Positions 41,630 to 51,710 of a DNA stretch of 64,000 nucleotides are shown piece by piece. The notes under the pieces were generated by a model. It was not told where the DNA came from. It worked only from the letters and a program-made list of their open reading frames with translations, and did not search any database. The position numbers and the translations under genes are program-made. How positions within the stretch are numbered: position 1 is the first letter of the stretch; each line of letters opens with the position of its first letter. Source of the DNA: Hymenobacter nivis (GTDB lineage Bacteria > Bacteroidota > Bacteroidia > Cytophagales > Hymenobacteraceae). The stretch is taken from assembly GCF_003149515.1 (NCBI RefSeq), contig NZ_CP029145.1, positions 4,836,001 to 4,900,000 on the forward strand. The letters run 5' to 3'.

Positions 41630-44410
41630 CTACTTAGCACCGAGCGCGGCGGTGGCCTTGGGCAGCCAGGGCGCAGTGAAACGGTACTGCCCCGAGCCGA
41701 TGCGCACCGGCACGTAGCCGCCTTCGGCCGGCCCGGCCCGCAGGCCTTTGCTGGCGTCGAGCTTCCGGCCCCCTTCGCGCACCGCGTCGGGGCTGGCGGC
41801 GGGCACGTACACGGTGGCCGTGGCGTTAGGGGGCACGGTCACGTCGAGGGCCAGTTGGTCGCCGCTGGTTTGCCATTGGGCTTGGGCCGGGCCGTACGCG
41901 GTGGTCAGCTGGGCCGTGGCCTGGGTGAAGCCGCCCCCCGGCTGGGGCCGCACGGTGAAGGTGTGGTAGCCGGGGGCCCCCACGTTCAGCCCCGCCACCG
42001 TGGTGTAGAGCCAGTGGCCAATGGCCCCGTAGGCGTAGTGGTTGAACGAGGTCATGGACGGCGGGGCGAAGGTGCTGTCGGGCCGCATCGAGTTCCAGCG
42101 CTCCCACACGGTGGTGGCGCCCATCGTCACGGGGTACAGCCACGAAGGGTAGGTCTTCTGCAACAGCAGCTTATAAGCCACGTCGGTATGGCCGAAGCGG
42201 CTCAGTACGTGGCACAGGTAGGGCGTGCCGAGGAAGCCCGTGGTGAGGTGGTTGTCGTAGTCGGCCACGTTCAGGGCCAGGCGGTCGGCGGCCTGGGCGC
42301 GCAGGTTTTCGGGCAGCATGTCGAAGTGCAGGGCCAGCACGTACGCCGTCTGGGTGTTCGACATCAGGGCCCCGCCGGGCGTTACGTATTCGCGCAGGAA
42401 GGCCGCCTTGATGCGCTGGAGCAGGGCCGTGTAGGCGGCCACGTCGTCGGTTTTGCCCAGCACGGTGGCCGCGTCGAGCATGATTTGGGTGGAGTGGGCC
42501 CAGAAGCACTGCGCAATCAGGGCGTGGCTGGTCACGGCCGAGCGGCCCGCGTTGTCGTCGTCCAGGTCGTAGGCCAGCCAGTCGCCAAACTGAAAGCCGG
42601 TGTCCCAGAGGTCGTTCCGGCTCCGGTCCTGGATGTATTTCACCCACGCCTTCATGCTCGGGTACTGCACGGCCAGCGTCCGGCGGTCGCCAAACAGGGT
42701 GTACAGATCCCAGGGAATGACGGTGGCCGCGTCGGACCAGCCGGCGGCCCCGATGGGAACCTTGCCCGAAGCAAATTCCAGCGCCGGAATCACAAACGGC
42801 ACGGCCCCGTCGGGGCCCTGGTCGGCGGCCAGGTCGCGCAGCCACTTGGCAAAGAAGCTGTTGGTGTTGCGGTTGAAGGCCGCCGTGCTGCTGAACACCT
42901 CCGCGTCGCCGGTCCAGCCCAGGCGCTCGTCGCGCTGGGGGCAGTCGGTGGGCACGTCGAGGAAGTTGCCCTTCTGGCCCCACTGGATGTTGCTCTGCAG
43001 CTGGTTGATGAGCGGGTTGGAGCAGCTGAACGAGCCCGTGGCGGGCATGTCCGAGTACAGGGCCACGGCCGTAAAATCTTCGGGCTTAGGGGCCCCCGGG
43101 TAGGCATCGATGCGCAGGTAGCGGAAGCCGTGGAAGGTGAAGTGCGGCTCCAGCGCCTCGTCCGAGCCCGTGCCGCGCAGGTAATACGTGTCCTCGGCCG
43201 AAGCCGAACGGAGATTGGCGAGGTAGAAGTTGCCGCGCTTGTCCAGCACTTCGGAGTGCGAAAGCGTGATTTTATCGCCGGCCTTGCCGCGGGCCCGCAC
43301 CTGTACCCAGCCCACCAGGTTCTGGCCGAAGTCGTAGATGGTTTCGCCCTTCGGCGACTTCGTTACCTTGACTACTTTAAAGGTTTCGTGCTTCCGAATG
43401 GGCTCGCTGAAAGTAGCAAAAAGCACTTCCTTCGGGTAGTTCTGCACCCGCGCCGGCGTCCAGCCGCTGCCCGCGTAGCCGGCCGCCGCCCAGCCCGCCG
43501 GTTCCAGCCGCGCGTCGTAGGTTTCGCCGCGCTGCAGCTCGGCGAAGCGGACGGGGCCGGCGCTGCTGGTTTGCCACGTGCCGTCCGACACCACCGATTC
43601 CTTGGTTCCGTCGGCATAGGTCAGGTCGAGCTGAAACAGCAGGGCCACGTCTTTGCCGTAGATGTTGCGGTCGTGCTTGTAGCCAATGAGGCCGCGGTAC
43701 CAGCCGCTGGCCAGCGTCACGCCCACTGCGTTGGGGCCCTCTTTCAGCAGGCTGGTCACGTCGTAGGCCTGGTAGGCCAAGCGCTTGTGGTAGCTCGTCC
43801 AGCCCGGCGTGAGGTAGGCATCGCCCACGCGCCGGCCGTTGATTTGCGCCTCGTACAGGCCGTGGGCCGTGATGTAGGCCGTGGCCATCGCCACCTTTTT
43901 GCCCGCTTTGAACTCCTTGCGCAGCAGCGGGCTGGGCCGGAGCACGGTGTCTTCGGCATAGCCGGGGCCAATCCACGACGCTCGCCAGTTGGCCGGGGGC
44001 AACAGGCCCACCTGCCAGAAGGCGGGCGCACTCCATGCCGAAGGCTTGCCGCCACCGTCCCAGGCCCGCACCTGCCAGTGGTAGCGCCGGCCCGGCTCCA
44101 GGGCCCGGCCCGCATAAGTCACGTTTACCGAAGAGTCGGACGCCACTTTGCCCGAGTTCCACACCGCGGCGGGGCCCCCTTGGGCCAGCCCGGCCGCCGA
44201 GGCGGCCACCCGCACCTCGTAGGCGGTTTGGCGCACGCCACGCTGGTTTTTAGCCGCCAGCAGCTGCCAGCTGAAGCGCGGCCGGGCCACGTCGAGGCCG
44301 ATGGGGTCGGCCAGGTTTTCGCAAAGCAGGTGCTGCACCCGCACCTGGGCCCCGGCACTGCCAATGCGCAGCAAGCCCAGCACGAGCAGGAAGGCGGTAA
44401 GTTTTTTCAT
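41630..44410 (-). CDS. Alpha-L-rhamnosidase, GH78 (first of the pair)
   Basis: About 926 aa from the ATG at 44410, which begins a good signal peptide (MKKLTAFLLVLGLLRIGSAG). The same domain order as its neighbour: FN3-like start (VQHLLCENLADPIGLDVARP), sandwich (AHGLYEAQINGRRVGDAYLT), catalytic barrel with DCPQRDERLGWTGD, LYPVTMGATTVWERW and a C-terminal beta domain. It is clearly a paralogue of the downstream enzyme but diverged along its length, so different linkages or aglycones are plausible. It starts 47 bases after the SusD stop, consistent with one transcript. Confidence 0.93.
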   Translation of the reverse strand: MKKLTAFLLVLGLLRIGSAGAQVRVQHLLCENLADPIGLDVARPRFSWQLLAAKNQRGVRQTAYEVRVAASAAGLAQGGPAAVWNSGKVASDSSVNVTYAGRALEPGRRYHWQVRAWDGGGKPSAWSAPAFWQVGLLPPANWRASWIGPGYAEDTVLRPSPLLRKEFKAGKKVAMATAYITAHGLYEAQINGRRVGDAYLTPGWTSYHKRLAYQAYDVTSLLKEGPNAVGVTLASGWYRGLIGYKHDRNIYGKDVALLFQLDLTYADGTKESVVSDGTWQTSSAGPVRFAELQRGETYDARLEPAGWAAAGYAGSGWTPARVQNYPKEVLFATFSEPIRKHETFKVVKVTKSPKGETIYDFGQNLVGWVQVRARGKAGDKITLSHSEVLDKRGNFYLANLRSASAEDTYYLRGTGSDEALEPHFTFHGFRYLRIDAYPGAPKPEDFTAVALYSDMPATGSFSCSNPLINQLQSNIQWGQKGNFLDVPTDCPQRDERLGWTGDAEVFSSTAAFNRNTNSFFAKWLRDLAADQGPDGAVPFVIPALEFASGKVPIGAAGWSDAATVIPWDLYTLFGDRRTLAVQYPSMKAWVKYIQDRSRNDLWDTGFQFGDWLAYDLDDDNAGRSAVTSHALIAQCFWAHSTQIMLDAATVLGKTDDVAAYTALLQRIKAAFLREYVTPGGALMSNTQTAYVLALHFDMLPENLRAQAADRLALNVADYDNHLTTGFLGTPYLCHVLSRFGHTDVAYKLLLQKTYPSWLYPVTMGATTVWERWNSMRPDSTFAPPSMTSFNHYAYGAIGHWLYTTVAGLNVGAPGYHTFTVRPQPGGGFTQATAQLTTAYGPAQAQWQTSGDQLALDVTVPPNATATVYVPAASPDAVREGGRKLDASKGLRAGPAEGGYVPVRIGSGQYRFTAPWLPKATAALGAK

Positions 44411-44457
44411 GGCGAAAGGATTTGAAGGCATGGCGTTTAGGGGCCCCAGGGCTTGCC

Positions 44458-45951
44458 TCACAGCGGATTTTGCGCTAAGTTATCCAGCATCACTTCGCGC
44501 TGCGGAATGGGCAGCAGCAGCTTGTTGGCCGTTACTTGGTAGGCGCTGGCGGGCAGGAAGGTTTGCAGGGCTTTTTGGCGGGTGCCGTGGGCGTTCATCA
44601 CGTCCACGGCGCGGCCGGTGCGCACCAAATCGTACCAGCGCTGGTTTTCGAAGGCCAGCTCCACGCGGCGCTCTTGCAGCACGGCCACCCGAAAATCGGT
44701 TTGGGAAGTCGTCACCTTGGCGGGCAGGCCGGCCCGCTTGCGCACCTCGTTGAGGGCGGCGGCGGCCTCTCCGCCGGCCGCGAAACCCTGCTCGTTCAGA
44801 GCCTCGGCGTACATCAGCAGCGCGTCGGCGTAGCGCAGCATGGGGAAGTTGGTGTCGGTGCGGCCGGGGGCAGCGAGGCCGAAGTTGTACTTCGTGATGT
44901 AGGGCACGGCCACGAACTTACCCGTGGCGTCGGTAAAGCCCAGCGCGAGCGAGGCAGTTTTGCGCAGGTCGCCGGCCTCGTAGGCGTCAATCATGTCCTG
45001 GGTAGGAATGTTCCAGCCCGAGCCGATGCCCAAGTTGGGCGCCGTGGCGTCGCCGGTGATGATGTTGCCGGAGGTGTAGGGCGCAAAAATGAAGGTGAAG
45101 CTGCTCGAAATGTTGGGCTGGGTGCCCAGGTACTGAATCTCAAAAATCGATTCCGCGTTGTTCTTGTTGGCGGGGTCGAACACGCTGCGGTAGCTCGGCA
45201 GCAGGCTGTAGCCCCCGGTGCGCACGTCGCGCAGCAGGGCCACGGCCTTGGCGTAGTCTTTCTGGGTGAGGTACACCGAGGCGAGCAGGGTGTTGGCCGC
45301 GCCCTTAGTGGCGCGGCCGGCGTCGGCGGCAGCGTAGGCGGCCTTGGTGGGCAGCTTGGCAGCGGCGTCGGTCAGGTCGGCGATGATGCTGGCGTACACG
45401 TCGGCGGCCGGAGCGCGGCCCTGCGACTTGGCGGCCGTGGGAGACGCCACCGATTCCAGGCGCAGCGGCACGCCGCCGAACTGCCGCACCAGGGTGAAAT
45501 AGTACAGGGCCCGCAGGAACTTCACCTCCCCGAGGAACTGGTTTTTCTTGTCGGCGGGCATCGTCACGGCGTCGATTTTGCCCAGCACGTCGTTGCAGCG
45601 GCTGATGCCGTTGTACGACACCTGCCACATTTCCTGCACCGATTCGGAATTGGCGCTGACCAGAAATTCGTCGACGAACTCGCGCTGCGACTCCTGGCCC
45701 CGGTTGCTGTCGTTGTACTGAAAAGTGGTGTTGTCGGAGCGCAGCTCCCCAAACACCCAGTAATCGACGTTGCCCAGCGTACGGACGGGCGCATAGGCCC
45801 CATCCACGGCCTGCTGCACCTGGTCTTGGTTTTTAAAGAAGCTGTCGGCACTGGTTGTGGCCTGGGGCTGGAGGTCGAGGAAGCTTTTCTTGCAGCCCGC
45901 GGCGGCCAGCAGCAGGCCCAGGGCGAGTGCGGAAATAAGGGTTTTTTTCAT
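44458..45951 (-). CDS. SusD/RagB-type outer-membrane glycan-binding lipoprotein
   Basis: 497 aa. Lipoprotein signal LLLAAAGCKKSF (Cys about 20), then the typical FLDLQPQATTSADSFFKNQD start. TPR-like helices of the SusD fold (VKFLRALYYFTLVRQFGGVP, the RAxxYFxLVxxFGxVP hallmark) and the C-terminal RRVELAFENQRWYDLVRTGR motif are both present. It forms the lid of a SusCD complex and captures oligosaccharides at the cell surface. It lies 18 bases after the SusC stop. Two GH78 genes follow, so a rhamnose-containing ligand is inferred. Confidence 0.95.
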   Translation of the reverse strand: MKKTLISALALGLLLAAAGCKKSFLDLQPQATTSADSFFKNQDQVQQAVDGAYAPVRTLGNVDYWVFGELRSDNTTFQYNDSNRGQESQREFVDEFLVSANSESVQEMWQVSYNGISRCNDVLGKIDAVTMPADKKNQFLGEVKFLRALYYFTLVRQFGGVPLRLESVASPTAAKSQGRAPAADVYASIIADLTDAAAKLPTKAAYAAADAGRATKGAANTLLASVYLTQKDYAKAVALLRDVRTGGYSLLPSYRSVFDPANKNNAESIFEIQYLGTQPNISSSFTFIFAPYTSGNIITGDATAPNLGIGSGWNIPTQDMIDAYEAGDLRKTASLALGFTDATGKFVAVPYITKYNFGLAAPGRTDTNFPMLRYADALLMYAEALNEQGFAAGGEAAAALNEVRKRAGLPAKVTTSQTDFRVAVLQERRVELAFENQRWYDLVRTGRAVDVMNAHGTRQKALQTFLPASAYQVTANKLLLPIPQREVMLDNLAQNPL

Positions 45952-45969
45952 GGTGGTGGGGGCGCGGGG

Positions 45970-48900
45970 TTAGAAGCTCAGGTTGGTGCCGAAGATGATA
46001 GTCCGGGCCAGCGGGTAGTTGAGGAAGTCTTCGCCCGGCGTCAGCACCGAGCTGTTGTTGCGGCTCACCTCGGGGTTGGCCCCGCTGTACTTGGTGAAGG
46101 TGGCCAGGTTCTGGGCGCTGGCGTACAGGCGCACGCCCCGCACAAAGCCCGTGCGGGTGAGCAGCGCGGCGGGCAGGCGGTAGCCCAGCGTCACGTTCTG
46201 GATGCGGGCAAACGAGCCGTCCTCTACCCAGTCCGAGTTCACGTCGCGGTAGATGACGCGGGCCCCGTTGGTGGTGGGGGTGCGGCCGTCGCCGGGGTTT
46301 TCGGGCGAGCGCCAGCGGTTCAGAATTTTGCGGTCGACGTTGAAAATGCCGTCGATGTTGAGCAAGTATTGGTTGGCCGTTTTCAGTATCTGCCCGCCCT
46401 GCGAGCCGGTGATGATCACGCTCAGGTCGAAACCCTTGTAGCCGAAGTTGTTGGTGACGCCCCACAGGTACTTGGGCTGGGCATGGCCGATGACGCTGAA
46501 GTCTTTCACCGCCTCAATCACGCCGTTGCCGTCCACGTCGTGGTACTTAATGGAGCCCAGCACCGACGTGATGTGCTTGGGCGAGGCCGCAAAATCGGCC
46601 GCGTTGGTATACACGCCGTCCACCGTGTACCCAAAAAACTCCCCGATGGGGTGGCCCACCTGCGTGATGTGGGTGGGGTTGCCCTCGCCGCTGCGCCCGC
46701 TGTAAATCGGCGCGTTGTCCTGGTTCAGGGCCAGCACCTCGTTGTGGTTGAAGGCGATGTTCAGGTTCGTGCCCCAGGTGAAGGCGCCGGTGAGGTTGCG
46801 CGTAACCAGGGCCAGCTCCAGGCCCCGGTTCAGCACCTTGCCCGAGTTGATGGTGGCGTTGGAATAGCCCGACGAGAGCGGCAGCTGGTTGTCGAGCAGG
46901 ATGCCGTTGGTGATGCGGCGGTAGAAGTCAACCGTGAACGCGAGCCGGTTGTCCCACATGCCCAAGTCGAGCCCGAGGTCGAGCTGGGTCGATTTCTCCC
47001 AGGTCAGGTTGGGGTTGGGTAGCGACACCAGGGCCCGGCCGGGGGCCAGCTGCCCGCCAAAAGCCGTGTTGGCCGAGCCGCCGGCGTCGATGCCGCTGCC
47101 GATGTAGCCGTAGCCCGAGGCCACGCCCGCAATGGACGTGTAGTTGCCGATGTTGAAGTTGCCGGTCAGGCCGTAGCTGGCCCGCACCTTCAGGTTGCTC
47201 AGCGTCGGCAGCTGGTGCATGAAGTCCTCGTTAATCACGTTCCAGCCCGCGGCCACCGACGGAAACGTGCCGTAGCGGTTCTGGCTGCCGAAGCGCGACG
47301 ACCCGTCCGTCCGCACCGTGCCGGTGAGCAGGTACCGGTCCTTGTAGGCGTAATTAACGCGGGCCAGGTACGATATCAGGGCCCACTCCTGCACGTCGGC
47401 GCCGAAGTTTGGCAGCAGGGCCGCCGCGTTGATGGTGCGCACATCGTCGCCGGGATAGTTGTTGGCGAAGAGGTTCTGTGATTCAAAATGCTCTTTCTGG
47501 GCGCTGTAGCCGGCCACGGCGCTAATTACGTGGTCGGTGCCAAACTTCTTGTCGTAGCTCAGCAGCGTTTCCGACAGCCAGTTAAAGCGTGTGTAGCTGG
47601 TGCTGGTGGAGTTGGGCACCACCGGCGGCGGGGCAAAAATGCCGCCTACGCTGGCCGGGTTGAACGTGAACGCCGTGTTGTTGGCGTAGTTGATGTTGAT
47701 GCTGTAGCGCAGGCGCAGCCCCGGCACAATCTCGTATTCGGCAAAGGTGCCGCCCAGGCCCTGGAGCGTTTTGCGGGTGGTGCCCGCGAATTCCAGGCTG
47801 TTGAGCGGGTTGGGCCCCGTGAACATCCCCGGTGAGGCTACGAACGGGGTGCGGTTGCCGTTGGCGTCGAGGGCCGGTACCAGTGGCGAGAGCCAGAGCG
47901 AGCGGGCCAGCACGTCCACGAAGCTGTTTTCGAAGTCGTTGCCCTGCTGGATGCCGTAAGTGGGGGCCAGGTTCAAACCCAGGCGAATTTTCTGGCCCAC
48001 CTTGCCCTCCACACTGAGGCGGGCGGTGTAGCGCTTGTAGCCGGTGTAGCGCACCGTGCCCTCCTGGTTGAGATAGCCCAGCGAGAGGGCCGTACGCAGC
48101 TCTTCGGTGCCCTTGGTGAGGGTTGCGTTGAGGCTGCTCTGGGGGGCCGTGTGCAGGATTTCGTTGTACCAGTTGGTGCCCGCCCCGTACTGGCCCGAGT
48201 TGCGGAACTCTACCGGAATGTCGGCATCGGTCACCGCCACGCCCCGGGCCGCAAAATCGTCGGTGATGATGTCGCGCCGGTACTGGGCAAATTCCTGCCC
48301 GTTGAGCATCGGGGGTCGTTTTTTATTGGGCACCTGCTGGAAGCCAGTGTAGGCGCTCACGTCCAGGTTGGTCGCGCCGGCCTTGCCCCGCTTGGTCGTA
48401 ATCACCACCACGCCGTTGGCCCCCCGCGAGCCGTAGATGGCCGTCGAAGAAGCGTCCTTCAGCACTGTAATTGTCTCAATATCGTCGGGGTTGAGCAAGT
48501 TCAGCGGGTTATCGACTTGCCCGAACGAGCTGGCAATCGGGAAGCCGTCAATCACGAACAGCGGCTGGTCGCCGGCCCCAATCGAGCCCGAGCCCCGCAC
48601 CTTGATGGAGGTGCCCCCGCCCGGCGTGCCGGTCACATTGCTCACCTGCACGCCCGCCACCTGGCCGGCCAGCTTCTGGTCTACGCTCACCACCGGCAGG
48701 TCGCGCACGGCGCGGACGTCCACGGTGGCTACCGCGCCCGTCACGTCTTCGCGCTTCTGGGTGCCGTAGCCTACCACCACCACGTCTTCCAGACTGGCGG
48801 CGTTTTCAGCGAGCGATACGCTCAGGGGCTGGGCCTGGGGCACAGTCACGGGCACTTGCTTGGCCGTGTAGCCAATGGAAGAAACCAGCAACGTGTGGGG

Positions 48901-49113
48901 GCCATTGGGCACGGCACTGATGGTAAAATTGCCGTCGGGGCCCACCGAAGCCCCCAGCGTGGTGCCCTTCACCATTACGGTGGCGCCAATGGCTGGCCCA
49001 CCCTTCGGGTCGAGTACCCGGCCAGTGAGGGCCCCCGTTTGGGCCAGCCCGCGGGTAGCCAGCGCCAACAAAGGCAGCAGTAGCCACAGAAAAAAGAGAC
49101 GTTTTCTTTTCAT
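45970..49113 (-). CDS. SusC/RagA-type TonB-dependent transporter
   Basis: 1047 aa from the ATG at 49113, which opens the signal peptide (MKRKRLFFLWLLLPLLALA); an upstream in-frame ATG at 49170 is disfavoured. A carboxypeptidase-regulatory-like domain (about 26-110; TGRVLDPKGGPAIGATVMVK) is followed by the plug (VVVVGYGTQKREDVTGAV; IRGSGS-type motif IKVRGSGSIG; IDGFP) and a 22-strand beta-barrel to the C-terminus (GRTIIFGTNLSF-type ending). It imports oligosaccharides across the outer membrane with TonB energy, together with SusD. First gene of the susCD-rhamnosidase unit. Confidence 0.95.
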   Translation of the reverse strand: MKRKRLFFLWLLLPLLALATRGLAQTGALTGRVLDPKGGPAIGATVMVKGTTLGASVGPDGNFTISAVPNGPHTLLVSSIGYTAKQVPVTVPQAQPLSVSLAENAASLEDVVVVGYGTQKREDVTGAVATVDVRAVRDLPVVSVDQKLAGQVAGVQVSNVTGTPGGGTSIKVRGSGSIGAGDQPLFVIDGFPIASSFGQVDNPLNLLNPDDIETITVLKDASSTAIYGSRGANGVVVITTKRGKAGATNLDVSAYTGFQQVPNKKRPPMLNGQEFAQYRRDIITDDFAARGVAVTDADIPVEFRNSGQYGAGTNWYNEILHTAPQSSLNATLTKGTEELRTALSLGYLNQEGTVRYTGYKRYTARLSVEGKVGQKIRLGLNLAPTYGIQQGNDFENSFVDVLARSLWLSPLVPALDANGNRTPFVASPGMFTGPNPLNSLEFAGTTRKTLQGLGGTFAEYEIVPGLRLRYSININYANNTAFTFNPASVGGIFAPPPVVPNSTSTSYTRFNWLSETLLSYDKKFGTDHVISAVAGYSAQKEHFESQNLFANNYPGDDVRTINAAALLPNFGADVQEWALISYLARVNYAYKDRYLLTGTVRTDGSSRFGSQNRYGTFPSVAAGWNVINEDFMHQLPTLSNLKVRASYGLTGNFNIGNYTSIAGVASGYGYIGSGIDAGGSANTAFGGQLAPGRALVSLPNPNLTWEKSTQLDLGLDLGMWDNRLAFTVDFYRRITNGILLDNQLPLSSGYSNATINSGKVLNRGLELALVTRNLTGAFTWGTNLNIAFNHNEVLALNQDNAPIYSGRSGEGNPTHITQVGHPIGEFFGYTVDGVYTNAADFAASPKHITSVLGSIKYHDVDGNGVIEAVKDFSVIGHAQPKYLWGVTNNFGYKGFDLSVIITGSQGGQILKTANQYLLNIDGIFNVDRKILNRWRSPENPGDGRTPTTNGARVIYRDVNSDWVEDGSFARIQNVTLGYRLPAALLTRTGFVRGVRLYASAQNLATFTKYSGANPEVSRNNSSVLTPGEDFLNYPLARTIIFGTNLSF

Positions 49114-49225
49114 GGGTAGGTTAGAAAAAAGAGTGAATAGGAAGGTAGATTTGATTGACAAGTACTTCACCGTCAGGTTAGGGCGGCACTTAGATCAGGT
49201 GTCGCGGCGGCAATAATTTTTTGCA

Positions 49226-49253
49226 GCAATCGGTTGCTTATATCAATCGATTG
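49226..49253 (-). promoter_or_regulatory. Paired palindromes upstream of susC
   Basis: Two related short inverted repeats, gcaatcggttgc (49226-49237) and caatcgattg (49244-49253), with centres 17 bases apart, lie in the 187-base gap between the aldolase gene and susC. They fit paired regulator sites; which protein binds is unknown. Confidence 0.35.
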
Positions 49254-49300
49254 TTTTCACAGTTAGCAGGCAGTGAGTGGTACGCTAGCTGTCCGGGGCG

Positions 49301-51409
49301 TCAGCGCACGAAGGCCATGGCCACGCCGCCGTCTACATTGAGGACGTTGCCAGTGCTCTTGGCTAGCGAGCCGTCGACGAAGACGCGCACAGCCTTGGCG
49401 ATGTCTTCCGCGAGCAGTTCTTCGCCCAGCAGCGTGCGCTTGGCATAGTGGGCGGGCAGTTCCTCTACCGAAATGCCGTAGGCCTTGGCCCGGCCGGCAG
49501 CCCAGTCACCTTCCCAGATTTTGGAGCCCCGCAGTACGGCGTCCGGGTTCACGGTGTTGACGCGGATTTTGTCGGGGCCCAGCTCGGCGGCCAGCAGGCG
49601 GCTCATGTGCAGCTGGGCAGCTTTGGCCGTGCCGTAGGCCACGTTGTTGGGGCCCGCCACGAGGCCATTCTTGCTGGCAATATTCACGATGTCGCCGCCC
49701 AGCGCCTGCTGGCGCAGGATGGCCACCGCCGCCTGGCTGACCAGGAACTGACCCTTCACAAGCACGTCGTTCAGGATATCCCAGTCGGCCTGGGTCGTCT
49801 CGGCCAGCGGCTTGCTGATGCTCAGGCCGGCGCAGTTCACCACAATGTCGACTCCCCCAAATTGCAGCGTCGCCTGCCGCAGCGACTCTGCAATGCTCTC
49901 AGCATTAGTCACGTCGATGGGCGCAGTGAGGGCGCTGTCATGGCCAAATTTCTTACGTAAGTCCGCCTGGGTTTCTTCGAGCCGGTCGCGGTCCACGGCC
50001 ACCACGCAGGCCCCAAACTTCAGCAATTCCTCGCAGATGGCTTTGCCGATACCGCCGGTGCCGCCGGTCACGTAGGCCACCTTGCCCGAGAGGGCTTTGG
50101 GCGGGGCCATGCGCTGGAGCTTGGCTTCTTCGAGCAGCCAGTATTCGATGTTGAAGGCTTCCTGCTCGGGCAGGCCCTGGTAGGTGCTCACGGCCTCCGC
50201 GCCCTTCATTACGTTGATGGCGTTGGTGTAGAACTCGGCCGCCACGCGGGCCGTCTGCTTGTCCTTGGCGAAGGAGAACAGGCCCACGCCGGGCCAGAGG
50301 ATAATCACCGGGTTAGCGTCGCGCATGGCCGGGCTATTGGCGTGCTTGCTGCGCTCATAGTAGGCCGCGTAGTCCTGGCGGTAGGCGGCAAACAGCCCTT
50401 CCAGGTAGGTTTTGACGGCGGCCGGATCGCCGCTCATCTGCTCGGGGTCGAGCACGAGCGGGCGGATTTTGGTGCGCAAAAAGTGGTCGGGGCAGCTGGT
50501 GCCTTTGGCGGCGAGGCGGGCCAGGTCGTGCGAGTTCACGAACTCCAGCACCCGGGCGTCGTCGGTGTAGTGGCCCAGCATGCGGCGCTGGCTGCTGGCC
50601 AGGCCGCGCAGCACGGGCAGGGCGGCGGCGGCCTGCGCGCGGCGCGCAGCCTCGTCGGGCCCCTGTTCGAGCTTCACGCCGCCGAATATGGGGCCCCGGC
50701 TACCATAGTTGGCTTCGAGGTAAGTGGCCGCCATCTCAATAATCTCTAGGGTATTGAGATATGAATCGTAGCTCGTTTCGCCCCAGGTAAACAGGCCGTG
50801 GCCACCCAGAATGACGCCGCGCAGGCCGGGGTTGTCGGCCACGATTTTCTCCAGCTGCAAGCCCAGGTCGAAGCCTGGCTTCTGCCAGGGCAGCCAGCCT
50901 AGGGTGTCGCCCCAGATTTCGTGCATGATGGCCTCGCCGTCCTTACTGGCGGCGATGGCGATGAGGGCGTCGGGGTGCAGGTGGTCGATGTGCTTGAAGG
51001 GCAGCAGCCCGTGCAGCGGCGTGTCGATGCTGGGCGTGGCGCACTTGGGGTCGAAGAGGCAGTACTCGAACAGGCCCACCATCTCGTCCTCAAATTCGAG
51101 GCCCCGGTAGCGGGCCTTGAGCTGGTGCAGCTTCTCGACGTAGAGGTTGGCGCAGCCGGCTTTGGTGAGCGTGCCGATGTCGCCGCCCGAGCCCTTCACC
51201 CACATCACCTCCACGGGCTGGCCACTCACGGGGTCGGTGGCCTGGATTTTGACCGACGTGTTGCCGCCGGCGTAGTTGGTCAGGCGCAGGTCGGCCCCCA
51301 GCAGGTTGGAGCGGTAGAGGAACAGGGCCACTTCATCGCCGGCCAGCGTGGCGGCTTTGGCTTCGTCCCAGAGGTAGCTGACGTGGCGGAAATTGAGGGT
51401 GTCTTTCAT
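49301..51409 (-). CDS. rhaEW: Bifunctional rhamnulose-1-phosphate aldolase / L-lactaldehyde dehydrogenase
   Basis: About 702 aa from the ATG at 51409 (MKDTLNFRHVSYLW); an earlier in-frame ATG adds a Pro/Arg-rich leader. The N-terminal class II aldolase domain (about 20-400) has the zinc site HIDHLHPDA (140-148) and GGHGLFTWG, and splits L-rhamnulose 1-phosphate into DHAP and L-lactaldehyde. The C-terminal short-chain dehydrogenase domain (about 438-700) has the NAD motif TGGTGGIG (about 446), NCAGLS, and the catalytic Tyr/Lys in YGTAKAA, and oxidises lactaldehyde to L-lactate. Cytoplasmic. It is divergent from rhaT and upstream of susC on the same strand. Confidence 0.93.
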   Translation of the reverse strand: MKDTLNFRHVSYLWDEAKAATLAGDEVALFLYRSNLLGADLRLTNYAGGNTSVKIQATDPVSGQPVEVMWVKGSGGDIGTLTKAGCANLYVEKLHQLKARYRGLEFEDEMVGLFEYCLFDPKCATPSIDTPLHGLLPFKHIDHLHPDALIAIAASKDGEAIMHEIWGDTLGWLPWQKPGFDLGLQLEKIVADNPGLRGVILGGHGLFTWGETSYDSYLNTLEIIEMAATYLEANYGSRGPIFGGVKLEQGPDEAARRAQAAAALPVLRGLASSQRRMLGHYTDDARVLEFVNSHDLARLAAKGTSCPDHFLRTKIRPLVLDPEQMSGDPAAVKTYLEGLFAAYRQDYAAYYERSKHANSPAMRDANPVIILWPGVGLFSFAKDKQTARVAAEFYTNAINVMKGAEAVSTYQGLPEQEAFNIEYWLLEEAKLQRMAPPKALSGKVAYVTGGTGGIGKAICEELLKFGACVVAVDRDRLEETQADLRKKFGHDSALTAPIDVTNAESIAESLRQATLQFGGVDIVVNCAGLSISKPLAETTQADWDILNDVLVKGQFLVSQAAVAILRQQALGGDIVNIASKNGLVAGPNNVAYGTAKAAQLHMSRLLAAELGPDKIRVNTVNPDAVLRGSKIWEGDWAAGRAKAYGISVEELPAHYAKRTLLGEELLAEDIAKAVRVFVDGSLAKSTGNVLNVDGGVAMAFVR

Positions 51410-51610
51410 AGGGGAAGCGGGCAGCCGTCTGGGGCGGTAGAAGGGAAGCGCTGGCAAAATTTGCCGGGCGCCGGGCCCCCAACTTCCTGTACTCTCCTGC
51501 TTAGCGGCTTTTTTTTAGGGCCCGGCAAGGCCCAGCCCACCCACCAGCGGGGCCTATAGGCCAGCCAAAGCAGCTGGGGCCCCCAAAAAACACGGTTTAG
51601 TTTTTCGGCA

Positions 51611-51638
51611 GGCGCGCAGGCCCGCGGGCCTGCGCGCC
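51611..51638. repeat. 28-bp perfect palindrome
   Basis: A self-complementary GC-rich sequence (ggcgcgcaggcccg and its reverse complement) with no loop, in the middle of the divergent region. Candidate operator, or a cruciform/RNA hairpin. Confidence 0.7.
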
Positions 51639-51710
51639 GGTTTCGCTACTCACTGCGCCGCTTCGCGCGGTTAAAGACGAATGAGCAGCAGGGCCCACAA
51701 GGGGTAGGAG

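Noticed and set aside
41429..44425. 998-codon plus-strand open frame opposite the first rhamnosidase
   Set aside because: It is antisense to a gene with clear GH78 motifs, and its composition (Gly/Val/His/Arg-rich, no domain pattern) is typical of high-GC shadow frames.
44536..47022. 828-codon plus-strand open frame opposite susD and susC
   Set aside because: Shadow of two well-identified genes; no signal, motif or plausible hydrophobic pattern.
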